Positions 22,101-32,226 are shown, numbered from the stretch's first letter. The stretch is 64,000 nt of DNA from Branchinecta lynchi (GCA_023053575.1 JAKZAP010000013.1:1064001-1128000); one strand, 5' to 3'. Notes: generated from the letters alone by a model not told the origin. A program made the numbers and translations.

Positions 22101-25100
22101 TGGAGTTCTAACTGATGCTACTACATGCTTCTACTTCAAGGCTACCGTGTTACTGCATGCTACTATTAGCAAGATAGGATGCTCATAGAGCAAGACAGGA
22201 TGCTACTGGATACTACTACTTAAGATTGGCCCAGTCTGAGGCACATTAAATGATAGTACTCTTTCTATTACACATCACTAGATGCAGCTTTTTCGTACAA
22301 CTATCATACAACTAAGCAGGCTATAAGATTTTTCATCGGGAGATGAAAGGAGTTAGATTTTTTCCAGACGTGCTAGGACGATTGAACAGGCAGGCACAGG
22401 GCAGGCACATTACAGACCCAACTAGATTAAGAAATTGTCACATCCCGAATCTGACCATTCCGTTTCAGCTCCGAGAGGATCCGGCAATTATGGGGGGGGG
22501 GGGGGTAAACCGTAGACATGTCATTCGTAGAACTGGACTGGATTCGGGTACCATGGGGAGTTGGAGGTGGGTGGGTTGTCCCGTAAATATTGCGACATGC
22601 ATAAGTCTAGAGAGAGCGATAGGTAGTTTGCGTAACCGCGTACAACATAGTTTTGACCAGATGATACATCTCCACAACGGTCCATGATAGATGATATAAC
22701 GATACATGATCGACAAGAGCCCATGAGCATTTGTGCCGCAAGAGTTTTGGTTACAAATAAATTCCTAGCTGCCTCAAAGTGTGCATCTTACCCTAGGTTC
22801 ACACAGACGTTCACACTGAGGCGATATCGGCCGTCGCCGAGATTTTCGTCGCCAAAATCGGCGATTTCTGTTGCTTCGTCAGGCGATTTTCAGTGTTGGG
22901 AAAATTCAACTTTAATCGGGCGACAGTACGATTTATGCACGCAACAGCAACATGGACGACCCTTTTGATGATTCAATTTTAGAAAAATTAATTATTTTTT
23001 ATTATTTTAAGGGTTATTTTTTATTATTTTAATTATTTTTCGCGTTAAATTCTGTTGCCGACGAAAATTCAGTGTGAACATCCAGGCGATAAATCTTCTG
23101 TCGCTGCGACAGAAAAATCTCGTTCATCGCCGCGATTTGCTCTATGTGAACCTAGGGTAACTGAAAAGTAAAAAACATACTTTGACTGAAGGATACATTT
23201 TCAGGACGTCAGTTAAAGTGGGCGCTTACCCGCGCAGTGAAAACATACTTTTATGCAATTCGATAAGGAAAGTTTTTGTGAGATCACATCTCCTGTTGTC
23301 CGGTTAATCGAGATAGGATTCGGCTACTTTAGGGGCCGATACACGTGGGGGAAGCCTTGAAACCTTGTCGCGTACTATAGTTGGAGATATCTAGACGGAG
23401 CTTGTCGGATTATCGAATGCTTCTGGGGAGTCGGAGCAGGGGCGTAATTTTCTATGGGGCAGGGGGGTCAACTGCCCCCCCAGACCCCAGTTTGCACCCC
23501 CCCCCCCCCCCCCCGCCCCCCAGCGTGAACCTGAAAAAGCCCTACCCAACCTGAAAAAGCGAAGAAGCTTGACGTCAATTGCGCAGTGGACAGTTTTGTG
23601 AATTTGAAGAAGCATCGTTTCGCCTTGGTCGATTAGTAAAATATCTCTTTGTTTCTTTGTTTTTATTACGTTTTCACTTGACTTGGGAAAATCGGCTCCA
23701 ATTTGCCCCCCCCCCCCCCCCAGGACTTTGACGAAATTACGCCCCTGAGTTGGAGGAGAGTATGAGATGAGCCAATTGGATGCGACCTTGGCAGCGCGAA
23801 CCTTAGCTGCTGTACATGCCATCTACCCGTGCAAGTGCCATATGAGTTACAGCTCTTGTTTTATTAATAATTTTCCTTTGCAGAAAGAGAAGGAGAAGAC
23901 GAAGGGTCCTGAGTGGTACAACCTCCCTGCTACAGAGCTGACAGAAGATAAGAAAAATGATCTTGAAATAATTCAGATGAGATCGGTCCTGGACCCGAAA
24001 AGGTTTTACAAGAAGAATGACCTGAAAACACTTCCCAAGTACTTTCAGGTAAGAATATTTACAACTTGCTAAAGTAGTCTGAAGGAGAAAGAGAATTCGG
24101 GACTAGGGTTAATGAACTTAAAGTTTAACTGAAAAGCCAGCTTATTTTTACACAACATTCCGTGGTATTTGAAAATAGTGCAATATTTTGGATTAGGATA
24201 ACGGATTTTTTGTATTATTTCACCCGGGCTCTAGTAATGACGTTCACAGTTTGCGCTGCTTGCATGACAACTCAAAATACACCCAGAAGTGGAGAATTTT
24301 AATTTCAGCAAAGGCCTGTATTTCCAGGGTTAAAGACGCTAAGCTCGGAAGCCGGTAGGAGAAAGTAGGAAATGATGTTAAAATGTATCTTGCAAGGAAT
24401 GTGCCAGTTTTATTTAATTTGTTGACTATAGTTGCGTTTTTGCAGATACCATGGTTTCTGTTACTAAGGTAACTGGATCTGCGATTAGTCGTTTTTGCAG
24501 TTACCGTGGTATCTGATATACGGTTGCTGTGCAAAAACGAAAATTGCCGAAACTGCACTTTTCGAAGTCATCCCGAAAGAATAACAGATATTTAGTCACA
24601 TCACTAAGTGCCAAACTTCTTTCCCACCAATTAGACAAAAAAATTGATGAAAGTGAGTTGACTTTTTCAGATACCACGACCAGCTGCCACGGTCAGACCG
24701 TGGAATCTTGATATCTGTTACCACGATAACTGCCCAGATACCACGATCAAAAACGCCTTTTGACCGTGGTATCAGATACCACGATAACTTTAGACCGCGG
24801 TATCAGATACCATAGTATCTGCAAAAACTAATGACAAGCACATAGAGGTACCACAAATCCGAAAGAATAAGTTCATTCGATGACTTCTGCTATCTGTGGA
24901 AAACGGACAAACGAAGCACCTCATTTTTATCGGGTTTCTGGCCTACTTAAGCAAATCAATGGTGAGTCTGCTGGTTTTATAGACGATTAATATCCAAGGT
25001 TTCACCTGGGAACAACTTTTCCTTCAGGTTATTGCAAACAAACGATTCATACTGGTAAGAAGCTTGCGTCAGTACCAGGTCAATACGGTTGATTTTTGTG

Positions 25101-28100
25101 AACCAGATTCCTGTAATAGAGACGATTAAGTTGAACCGGAAAGGTCTGAGATCCGTCAGTCTAGTTACACATCACGTATTCACTTAAATAGGCACGGAAG
25201 CCCGATAAAAATGCGTTACTTCGTTTGCTCGTTATCCACAGGCGATTTTATCTAATGAACTTGTTCTTTCGGATTTGTGGTACCTCTATGTGCTTGTCCA
25301 TGTTTGAAGCATTTACGTACTACACGTGTAAGCCATTGACGGAAATTGAATACAAATTTCCTGTTCCTTGCGAGACTTATCTTAACACCATCTTCTCACT
25401 TACCACAGCCGTAACTTTTTCGAGCTTCCCACGTCACACTGGAAATGCAGGCCTTTGGTGAAATTCAAATTCTCCGCGTCTGGGTGAATTTTGGGTTTTA
25501 CTGCAAGCAACACACAGAACGTGTCCGAAAGCTCCGAAACGGACGACAATGCTGAATGAATTCAGGATTTTATGCAGCATTTTGCTTCTTTTTTTTTTCG
25601 CTCAGTTCTCAGTTTCTCAGCATTAATTCAGCACAAAATTCATCGAAAAATTCAGCAAAGATGCTAAATTTTATGCTGAATTTTCAAGAAGAAACTGGGG
25701 AGGACGGTGATTCTCGTACTATCTTTCTAGAATCTTTGTCTTTCCAGAACAAATTGCCACACAAAATTTTCGTAATGTTATCTAGGTCGAATTCCCGTTT
25801 GAGCGGCGAGACAAACTTTACGGAGCATACTTTGCGAGAAACTTTACGTAGAACGTGTCCGAAAGCTTTTTGGTGCTACAAATGCTGCATTTTCTTTTCT
25901 TTTTTTGTCCGAAAGCTGTTACCTTTTTTTTTTTTCTGACACTTCTAGAATACCAAAATTTAAGTCAGGAAGAAGAAGAAGAAAAAAGAATTAGCTGTAT
26001 AAAGCTGACAAAATGGATCAACTACTGATATCCAACCTTCTTATCTTCTTATCTTTCCTTTCTTCGTTGGCCATGATCGCCAGTTGTCTTAGAATTTGGA
26101 ATGTTTGCCGTATTGTCAGTTGTCTTTTTGAATGTGTTATGTTGTCGCCGAAAACACTGAGGGAATCGCCGTACTCCCCAGTTTCTTCTTGAAAATTCAG
26201 CATAAAATTTAGCATTCTTGCTGAATTTGTCGATGAATTTTATGCTGAATTAAGCTGCATTAACTGAGCGAAAATTTAAGTCCGAAAGCGAAATGCTGCA
26301 TAAAATGCTGAATTAGTTCAGCATTTTCGTTCGTTTCGGACACGTTCGGAGTCTGAGTCGTCCTTTATATAGCTAATTCATTTTTTCTTCTTCTTATTCC
26401 CAACTTAAATTTCGGTATTCTAGAATCGTCAGAGAAGAAATAAAGGTAACAGCTTTCGGGCAAAAATAAATTAATATGCAGCATCAAATGCAGTTTGTTC
26501 ACCAGCGGCTTTGATGTGAAGACTGAACTGAAGAGAAACTAAAGCCATGTATAAGCTTACAGATCCTGTGTGCTTTAAACATTGATGAAAACGGCTGGTC
26601 GGGCGCAAAGCCGTGCCCTAGTTCATCAGAGTAACCTTTCATCCCTATTCTAGTTCACCCAGGTGTAGCTTTTCTCTCAAGTTGTTCGCACGTGTACGCA
26701 TCAATAAAATGCGATAGTACCCCAGAAACGGGTTTGCCAATCCGCTTCTTACTGACTTCATGCAATTTGCATCACACATGGATAAATTTGTTGGACAGAA
26801 GAGACTGCCTCAGAGGGCTTAGACTACAGTTTAGGATCGATTCCTTGGGTTCTGGCTTATGCAGCGTTTACAAGTACAGGAAAACTTGAACAGAATCCGA
26901 TCTTGGTGACAGGATTATGTTCACACGCAGAGGGAAAAAATAAATTCTTCAAACCAGAAAATCTGACAAAAACCAATTGACTTGTCAACAAAAAAATGTG
27001 TTGGTGTCGTTTATGACATTAGTACTGATTATTGTTGCTCTTAAATGCTAGCTAGACTTTTTTAGTACTTTTTCCAGCGCCGCCAACAAGATTCCTTTCA
27101 AGTAGACCGGAATTCCTTTCATCATGAAAGGATTCCCGTCCCGCTAGACTTTTTTTCTACTCGTCTTCACGAACGGAATCCTTTCGAGTCGACCGGAATT
27201 CCTTTCTACTCGACGGGATTTCTTGTCCGTGTAAACGCTACATTAGTTTTAAAGAGCCTTCTTGGACCACAGATAAAACGTATATTGTGTAGTTTTTCGT
27301 AAGACTTGGTTAGAAGTCGCCAAAATGGTGCTGTAAACAGGATATGAGGTAGAATTATTGAATTTTAGATTGCCGCTTGGACGTGACGGTAAAATTGTAG
27401 CTTGTTAGATACCACAGATCCGTATATATTTGCAATGTTGTAACATATATACTTCATAAGCAGTGCTCAGGTTTCTGACCCAAGGTATATTAGAGAATCT
27501 CGATACGACATGCGTGCGCCAGTTGAAAAGTACAACTTTGGATGGATACATTTTCTGTGCCCAACTGGTCAGAAAACCAAAATTTCCTCCATGTATTCTA
27601 TGAGATCGCAGTGGAAAGATCCTCTTCCGCGATTGTCTTCTGGATTCCGGCAGACGACTTCAAATTGGATTGTCCACCAGTATTGGAAAACATTCTGACT
27701 GCGTGTGAAGCGAATTGTCAGGTATCGCAATACTCTATGAGCGTGTCCCACCCTACTTACCGCAGTTACTACGCATTACATCACGAATTTTGGCTTCTTG
27801 GCGTCAAGGATGGAACGCATTTTTTAATTTTCGGTAAAATATCGCTCCATGGGGCAGCCCGGCCAATCGCGTTGTAGAGATTCGTAGTAACCACGCTTAC
27901 TGCGCTCCCGAGCATGGTAAGCAAATAGTCACTATTGCGAGAAGGTTGGAACGGTCAGCGTAGTAACTTTTCGTTAGTTTAACTAATAGGGTGGAATACG
28001 CTCTGTATGACTAAGTCCTTAACGATGATTCAAATCCTTTGTCAGCCAATTAACAGCGTTTGTTGGGGACAGCTCTGGTGACGTTTCCGGCTCTCCGCTA

Positions 28101-29698
28101 GGCAAACGGCAATTTTTCATAGTCATCAAGAGGATGCCCCATGTTCTAGTTAAGAGCCACCATACCATTTAGTTCCTATTACTCCCCTGATGATCATCAG
28201 CATCTTCAACCTTGATATGTGAGATATGTGTTTGATGACTTTCCTCCAACAGAAAAAAGCTGCGAACGTTCCTGAAAATGAAAGTTTTGCACTACCCTTT
28301 AACTTCAAAAGTGACCATTTAACTTCTTCGTTTTTCTGCTAATTAACCGTGAATCTGTTTTACTATCTCTGTGTCAAGGATGCTGATAATAAGGCGAAAA
28401 GGAACAAGACCAAAGGTGTCGATAGGATCCCAAAAATCTAATATTTGATTCAGACAATCGGGTCTTGTCTTCGCCAGATCCAGTCTTCGCCAGGCTAATC
28501 ATCAGAGAAAACCAAGTTCAGATATACCTCTAAGCCATATCTATTTTGACGATAGTAACAGAGACTTCCTGCTTTACTTCTGCCAAGTTTCCGGTTTTGA
28601 CCGAATTCCGAGCGAACTACTAGTCCCGCAAAAAAAAAAGAAGTCAGAAACAAATCCAGCGTATCTCCTTATCCCCATAAAGAACATCTAATCAACTTTT
28701 AATAAAAGTTTGACTTAAAAAAAATTCCGGTTACAACCGGATCCGGACTAATTATATGTCCGAGTAAAAAATGATTGTCATATACAGTCTCGCCTCTCTT
28801 CTTACCCCTTAATCTGTCATCTAATCGAACTTTTGCTTTTAACAAATTTTCCGGTTTTGGCCGGATTCAGGGCGAACTAGTTGTCCGGCAAGAAAATGGT
28901 TTTCACCGTCTTGTTCAGCATGTCTTTTTACCCTGAATCGAACATTTAATCAACTTCAAACCAACTTTCCGGGTTTCGCCGGATTTCGGACGAACTACTT
29001 GTTCGGCGAGAAAACACTTACGTTTTGGGATCCAAAAACACGAAACGATATAAGGTCAATGTGCCACTTTATGTGCTTCTTTGTCAGCGCTGGTTAGTGT
29101 AGACCTTAAAGGACCTGTCTTACCTATAATACTAACACAACCTATTTCCATAATCACTCCATATATTTTTAAAAGACCCCAATTTCGTACGGTGCATTCT
29201 AGCCCCTCTAACAAAACCCCGCTGGTTTCTCATTTGCCGTGTTTTGCCACTTTCGACGTGTATCACGCTGTCGACGGTTGTCTGCGAGTAGTTTTTCCAT
29301 CAGAAAAACCGGTTATGTAAATTATTTTCCTGTTTTCGCTATAAGTCAACTAGTCTGGGAAAAGGCTTAAACAGCCAAAACGGTGGGTTATTTGTTGAAC
29401 GCACAGCCTAGTTTTGAAGTATTCAAATATATTAAAATACTGAAAGCTGAAGAGTAAATAGAGCGAGGTGTCCTTTAACCTTTGCGTTTTGCAGGTTGGA
29501 ACAGTCATTGATACACCCATTGACTACTATAACGATCGTGTGCCCCGGAAACAGAGGAAAAAAACATTGGTGGATGAACTTATGGCGGATGCAAACTTCC
29601 AGAAATTCAACAAGAAAAAATTCATGGAGATCCAGGACCGTAAGCAGAGACAAACCGGTTACCATAAGCATGTTAAACGAATGAAAAAGAACAAATAA
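13114..29698 (+). CDS. FCF2: FCF2/DNTTIP2-type pre-rRNA processing protein, five exons
   Basis: Nucleolar protein of the Fcf2 family, needed for early cleavage of the small-subunit pre-rRNA. Exons: 13114-13165, 16006-16066, 21765-21942, 23884-24048, 29495-29698; phases agree at every junction and the sum is 219 codons plus stop, close to yeast Fcf2 and much shorter than vertebrate DNTTIP2. The family domain fills the C-terminal half: GPEWYNLPATELTEDKKNDL, MRSVLDPKRFYKKND, PKYFQ, then VGTVIDTPIDYYNDRVPRKQ, KTLVDELMAD and a lysine-rich tail ending KRMKKNK. The N-terminus is acidic (MSDDSDVEDN). The first ATG is chosen for its context (GGCATGG); an in-frame ATG at residue 12 is an alternative. 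Introns hold a LINE and MITEs; intron 3 has a GC donor. Confidence 0.88.
13190..13481. mobile_element. MITE family D, copy 1, TSD TAA
   Basis: Ends GAGGGTATTCCACCC and GGATGGAACACACTC, flanked by TAA (13187-13189, 13482-13484). Interior has repeated AGTTACTA / TAGTAACT pairs. Other copies: 27739-28003, 55262-56079 (split), 60862-61238 and a decayed one at 36.33-36.50 kb. Confidence 0.75.
13500..15700. other. FCF2 intron 1, mostly unassigned
   Basis: Contains a decayed copy of the hairpin/hammerhead family near 13.94-14.05 kb (ACTCAAGCTGGAAAATG...). A direct/inverted pair of CCTGTTTTTAAGACC-like phrases lies at 13.69-13.88 kb. Minus open frames (13953-14168, 15161-15352) have no recognisable product. 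No further genes seen. Confidence 0.35.
15795..15910. repeat. Perfect 58-bp tandem duplication
   Basis: The unit TAGCCTATATTGGTTAAAAA...ATCGTTCGG occurs twice back to back (15795-15852, 15853-15910) with no difference seen, so it is recent. It lies about 100 bp upstream of FCF2 exon 2. Confidence 0.85.
16006..16066 (+). CDS. FCF2: FCF2 exon 2
   Basis: 61 nt between a strong acceptor (TTTTATTTTTCTTCTAG) and donor CTCAA|GTAAGA. Encodes VEDNATELQIVASNQSKDRL. Supported by splice sites and matching phase only, as this part of the family is not conserved. Confidence 0.6.
16115..16455. mobile_element. Family C ('AGTCGGT') element, copy 1
   Basis: Left end GGGGCGTCACGACT, G-run, CCAGTCGGTAAAAAAGAACC; interior of repeated ACAGTCGGTTTTTC / GTCGATTTTTC units; right end CCAGTCGGTAAATGCC, C-run, TTTTGGCTAGTAACGCCTCTG. 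Starts about 50 bp after FCF2 exon 2. Confidence 0.7.
16806..17152. mobile_element. Family C element, copy 2
   Basis: Same layout as the copy 700 bp upstream: GGGCGTCACGACTAGGGGG, internal AAAACAGTCGTTTTT units, CCAGCCAGTCGGTAACC, C-run, TTTTGGCTAG...CGCCTCTGG. The interior units differ in number, so the two are separate insertions. Confidence 0.7.
17673..18725 (+). pseudogene. LINE ORF1: gag-like protein with three CCHC knuckles
   Basis: Nucleic-acid-binding ORF1 protein of the LINE. First segment 17673-18083, second 18108-18725 in a different frame, with EVPVIIKNLP in a third frame near 18067, so at least one insertion and one deletion. The knuckles are CFRCQSFTHLAHSC, CARCSGAHPDTKDNPC and CANCSGPHPAFSSLC (about 18509-18675), typical of ORF1 in Jockey/CR1/I-like elements. 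The stop TGA (18723-18725) overlaps the ATG of ORF2 as ATGA, a layout used for coupled re-initiation in some LINEs. Confidence 0.8.
18722..21351 (+). pseudogene. LINE ORF2: endonuclease and reverse transcriptase, frameshifted
   Basis: Starts at 18722 (MNGNLSIFSRNIYG). Endonuclease motifs: VVCLQEHLI, CGDFNCNP, SNLDHFFTN and ACSDHLGI (up to about 19390). The frame breaks near 20050 and resumes at 20061 with KSNKAPGIDGISPSHL, SYRPITVSSVFSKVFE, VDIAAAFDSVIH, GVRQGSVLSPVIFN and the catalytic SYADDLL (about 20785). A second break near 20960 leads to the C-terminal part RLFNAVVAPHLFYLSPLW, ending at 21351. All catalytic motifs are still present. Together with the few lesions, this suggests recent activity. 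Confidence 0.88.
21388..21500. repeat. Pyrimidine tract and (AT)n microsatellite at LINE 3' end
   Basis: TTTCTTTTTTTTTCTC... at 21395-21430, then AAATAAATATATATATATAT. Matches the (AT)n at 17583-17602 on the other side of the LINE. Confidence 0.6.
21765..21942 (+). CDS. FCF2: FCF2 exon 3 (tandem acceptor, GC donor)
   Basis: Acceptor is GCAGCAG, so the exon can start at 21762 or 21765 (one residue difference, both in frame). Encodes TSYLEDFATIDVSINPKAVD through EISKRKKKLDRK. The donor is AAAG|GCAAGT, a GC donor with otherwise perfect consensus, giving a phase-0 join to exon 4. Confidence 0.78.
22052..22340. mobile_element. MITE with GATGAAAAAT ends
   Basis: GATGAAAAATTTATC...AGTTGTACGAAAAAGTAGCAT on the left is answered by ATGCAGCTTTTTCGTACAACT...TTTTTCATC on the right. 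The interior repeats GCTACTAC/ATGCTACT. It lies in FCF2 intron 3. Confidence 0.65.
22789..23160. mobile_element. MITE with TTACCCTAGGTTCACA ends
   Basis: Left end TTACCCTAGGTTCACA and right end TGTGAACCTAGGGTAA are perfect inverted repeats. The interior is rich in CGGCGAT/ATCGCCG-type words, and its left and right thirds also pair (GTCGCCGAGATTTTC vs AAAATCTCGTTCATCGCC). No coding content. Confidence 0.8.
23437..23747. mobile_element. hAT-type MITE, 8-bp TSD
   Basis: Ends CAGGGGCGTAATTTTC and GACGAAATTACGCCCCTG. Flanks AGTCGGAG (23429-23436) and AGTTGGAG (23748-23755) match in 7 of 8 positions. Two long C-runs lie inside (about 23500-23520 and 23706-23721). The CAGGGGC end and 8-bp duplication are the hAT signature. 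It ends about 130 bp before FCF2 exon 4. Confidence 0.85.
23884..24048 (+). CDS. FCF2: FCF2 exon 4: first half of Fcf2 domain
   Basis: 165 nt, 55 codons, acceptor TTTCCTTTGCAG, donor CAG|GTAAGA. KEKEKTKGPEWYNLPA, KNDLEIIQMRSV, LDPKRFYKKND and LPKYFQ match the invariant W(Y/F)N, DPKRFYKK and PKYFQ positions of the family. Confidence 0.92.
24430..24829. mobile_element. MITE family A copy in FCF2 intron 4
   Basis: Left end AGTTGCGTTTTTGCAGATAC and right end ATACCATAGTATCTGCAAAA (shortened). Inside are the family's palindromes (TGACCGTGGTATCAGATACC) and the GAAGTCATCCCGAAAGAA block found in other copies. Confidence 0.75.
24840..25270. repeat. Inverted pair flanking an unassigned block
   Basis: AGCACATAGAGGTACCACAA near 24838 returns in reverse complement as TTGTGGTACCTCTATGTGCT near 25275-25295, and CGAAAGAATAAGTTCAT as ATGAACTTGTTCTTTCG, so these ~45-bp arms frame a ~360-bp element. 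Between them lie AACCGGAAAGGTCTGAGATC and CCGATAAAAATGCG, similar to 9.55-9.65 kb. Confidence 0.55.
25510..26360. mobile_element. Family E element with ~200-bp inverted arms
   Basis: Left arm from ACGTGTCCGAAAGCTCCG to GAAACTGGGGAGGACGG (25517-25710) is mirrored on the right from CCCCAGTTTCTTCTTG to CGGACACGTTCGGAG (26175-26350). Words such as ATGCTGAATTNATTCAG are themselves palindromic. Related single-arm copy at 55433-55970. Confidence 0.75.
26400..27480. other. FCF2 intron 4, no gene seen
   Basis: Starts with a family E tail (AAATAAAGGTAACAGCTTTCGG). At 27100-27230 CCGGAATTCCTTTC and GAAAGGATTCC words form a short inverted/direct repeat cluster. Open frames are short and unremarkable. 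Confidence 0.4.
27739..28003. mobile_element. MITE family D, copy 2
   Basis: Ends GAGCGTGTCCCACCCTACTTACC and TAGGGTGGAATACGCTC; interior shared with the copies at 55.3 and 61 kb (CACGAATTTTGGCTTCTTG, GCAAATAGTCACTATTGCGAG). Flanks TAT/TGT. Confidence 0.75.
28395..29036. repeat. Repeat family Y, copy 3
   Basis: From AAGACCAAAGGTGTCGATAGG to TTACGTTTTGGGATCC with the same module order as 3961-4625, including several TTTCCGG..TTGGCCGGATTC / ACTA.TTGTCCGGC units. Confidence 0.7.
29106..29478. mobile_element. Family H MITE, TTAA-flanked, abutting FCF2 exon 5
   Basis: Ends TTAAAGGACCTGTC and GAGGTGTCCTTTAA; TTAA at each end is the piggyBac-type target duplication. The element stops 16 bp before the exon 5 start, leaving only CCTTTGCGTTTTGCAG of original sequence. 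Right-end relatives at 21530-21685 and 58785-58977. Confidence 0.75.
29495..29698 (+). CDS. FCF2: FCF2 exon 5: end of Fcf2 domain and stop
   Basis: Acceptor CCTTTGCGTTTTGCAG, then GTVIDTPIDYYNDRVPRKQR, KTLVDELMADANFQKFNKKK and a lysine-rich end, stop TAA at 29696. The stop lies inside AATAAA (29694-29699), a possible poly(A) signal. A transposon end lies 16 bp upstream of the exon. Confidence 0.93.
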   Translation, partial: VGTVIDTPIDYYNDRVPRKQRKKTLVDELMADANFQKFNKKKFMEIQDRKQRQTGYHKHVKRMKKNK

Positions 29699-29699
29699 A

Positions 29700-30600
29700 A
29701 ATGTTTTTCAATGCACTAGTCCACCGTTCTAAAATAGTGTCGGACACGCTTGTACCAACCGACGGGACGTGTTCATCTCGTAGGATGCGATAAAAACAAG
29801 AACTTCGTTTAGCACTAGAAAGCAAATGGGGTCTTCTTAAAATCTCTGCCCCCTCCAGCTCGCCCACTGCGGTTGGGACCTGCGAATCGAACAATCTAAG
29901 GGATCTGCTCGTTCCATCGAACCAATTTTTCTCGATCCTAGTCCCCCATTCATATTGAAAGTTGTATTTCCCTGGAACATCCAACTTCGCTGGTCAAGGC
30001 CGGTTCCAGTCTGAACCCGAGAATTTCTCATCTAGGGCGTACCACCTTTCCTAAGTTTCACCTCAACAGCTCCAACCGTTGGGTACCAACGCGTGAAAAA
30101 GTAACAATACCCCTCCTAACTCCTTCCATCGTGGTCAGATTCAGTTCTGGCACTTGAATTGGTATTCTAGGACATCTGTTCGTGTCTACCATCGACTAAG
30201 TTTCACTCAACCTGGAACAATTTTGGGAAATATCCGGTACCTCAGTTCAGCTCCCCCAAGATGGGGACTGGATGCCTATGGGATATATAACGAAGTTTCA
30301 TTTGGACTTGATTGCACGTTCGAATTGAAAGTTACAATTCCGTAATATATCCGCTCTCCTCCCCCAACGAAGTCGCATCCGATCCGGACTCGCTAAAATG
30401 GAATATCCAGGAGACGTGTCGATCCCTTTGATTTCTTCGCCTGTCATAAAATTCACCATGGGTTGCTGCGGTTCGGGCGGTTTCGTCACATCTAGGGCGT
30501 ATGCTTCTTCCTACTTGGATCATCATAATATTCCGGATCCCTTCCACTGACGTCACCGCGTGCCAAATATCTTTGTCCTACACAAAGTATAAGTACCCGA
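29700..30600. other. Region 3' of FCF2, no gene identified
   Basis: Low-grade repeats: ATCTAGGGCGTA.C..CTTCCTA near 30030 and 30490, and CATTCATATTGAAAGTTGTATTTCC against GTTCGAATTGAAAGTTACAATTCCG near 29945 and 30320. Overlapping 60-100-codon frames on both strands look like by-products. Confidence 0.35.
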
Positions 30601-30624
30601 CGAACAAACAGAGAAATAGACAAC

Positions 30625-30770
30625 AGTTGCGTTTTTGCAAATACCATGGTATCTGATATCACGGTCCAAGTCGTTTTCGGAGTTACTGTGGTATCGATAC
30701 CGTAGTCAAGAGGCGATTTTGCAGTTATCGTGCTATCTGAAAAAGTCATCTCACTTTCATCAGGTTTGTG
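30625..30770. mobile_element. Truncated family A copy
   Basis: Starts AGTTGCGTTTTTGCAAATACCATGG and runs to TCATCTCACTTTCATCA, where the family's continuation (AATTTTGTCA) is replaced by the tRNA-like segment at 30772. Confidence 0.65.
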
Positions 30771-30771
30771 T

Positions 30772-30850
30772 GTCGACAGTAGGAATCGAACGCACGACCT
30801 CTTGACTACTATCCCGATACTATGGCCGAAACACGGCCGCGAACTTTTAC
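30772..30850 (-). repeat. tRNA-derived 3' half with box B (SINE fragment)
   Basis: On the minus strand GTCAAGAGGTCGTGCGTTCGATTCCTAC has the variable region, T arm and a perfect RNA polymerase III box B (GTTCGATTCC), and the copy ends in CTGTCGACACA rather than CCA. It is inserted in, or fused to, a family A MITE. No complete cloverleaf, so not a working tRNA. Confidence 0.65.
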
Positions 30851-30879
30851 AGTGCATAAGGGGCAAGGGCCTGCCAGCT

Positions 30880-32220
30880 AGCTCTGGGAACACAAAGGAG
30901 ATAACAAAGATAACAAAGGAGGGTGGCCCTGTCGACCATAAGTCCGTGTATCTTTATCTAAGCCCCCCAGGTCGGTTTAATGGCCGAAAGTTGCGTAGTC
31001 AAGTTTTCGATGCCTTTAGGCTGGTAGGTCAGAATGTAGTGCTGTACCCTAGGCGAGGACGCTACCCCAAAACGCTTCTTGGAAGGGGCAGGGGGGAGGG
31101 GATGCTAGAGAAAATGCATAAGCCTGTGACGAAAATCGGTCAACAGATCTGTACTGCGACTATTTCTAAAATTAGCGACAGTCTGCCGAATCTCCGCTCG
31201 CGGCTATCTGAAAACATCTCGGTATGTCGTAAGAATCGTAAAAATTCGACACCGACCGAGTTGAATCCGCCCGACCAAGGCTTACAGACCTTTTGAGGGC
31301 GGTCAGATCCTGGGAGAAGACCTCTAGTAAAGTCGATTTTTCTCTCCTAAGCATCTTGTGGATTCTGATAAGCGTTGATACTTGTTTCTAGCGAGTTTAA
31401 CAGAAAAACAAAGAGAAATTCGCTATAAAAATTTATTTTCTTGAATGAAGTCGTCGGTGAAAAACAGCAATGCGCTAATCGAACACATTACACAGATATA
31501 CACTATTGTTTAGTGTATCCATACACTAATTAAAATGGAACTCTTCCAAAAAACAAATCCATTCCCTGGACCAGAGGATTCGAGCTCATCGTCCCTCGAC
31601 TGAAAAAGAAAACAACCATTAAGTGCTGCGACTAAGTTTGGGATTCGGCGAGGCGGCAAAAACATACAAACGCCTTTCGCGTTTATGCTACCATGGTCGT
31701 GTTTCTTTTTTACTCCAGTCTTCAATTACAAGAGAACAATGTTTTTCTACACTAAGGAGTAAACGTGTCCGTAAAGACTCAAATCTTGAGTCAGCGCAGC
31801 TGTGACACCGTTTCTTACGGAAGTACCCGGAGATTCTGCATCGGTCATCAAGAGTATAGCCACGTTCGTTTTCGTCGTCGTCGGTACGAAGAATGTGGTT
31901 TAAATATTTTCATATTATCTTCCGCCCCCTCCGGTTTTTGCACGTTCTTCCACGAACGACATTGATACGAAAATACTCGAACTAACTTAATATTTGCAAC
32001 TGCAGCTATAATACATTTCTAAAATGGACTTCGTGAACGGCGTTGTAAAGAAAACGCTTAACGACGGTTGGAATGGCGAACAAGACTACGAAAACGAACG
32101 CAGCTGATGTTCCGAGGTCAGCTCTATCAGCTGCGAAAAATGGTCACACCAACCTTCTATTATTTTACGTAAGCAAATCCCTAGGAAAAATGGATTTTCG
32201 AGCATTATCAGCGAGTTAAG
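30880..32220. other. Unassigned stretch between FCF2 and the stem-loop repeats
   Basis: The plus frame 30730-31296 (188 codons) begins in transposon and tRNA-like sequence. Its second half is basic (GRGRGEGMLEKMHKPVTKIG, SLPNLRSRLSENISVCRKNR) and resembles nothing I know. No splice-supported gene seen through 32.2 kb. Confidence 0.35.
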
Positions 32221-32226
32221 TTGTTT

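Noticed and set aside
22343..22687. 114-codon plus frame
   Set aside because: It runs across degenerate repeat sequence and a G-run; no domain or splice support.
23391..23822. 143-codon minus frame, glycine-rich
   Set aside because: It spans a hAT MITE with two C-runs; coding is spurious.
30772..30850. Functional tRNA gene
   Set aside because: Only the T-arm half with box B is clear; no acceptor pairing.
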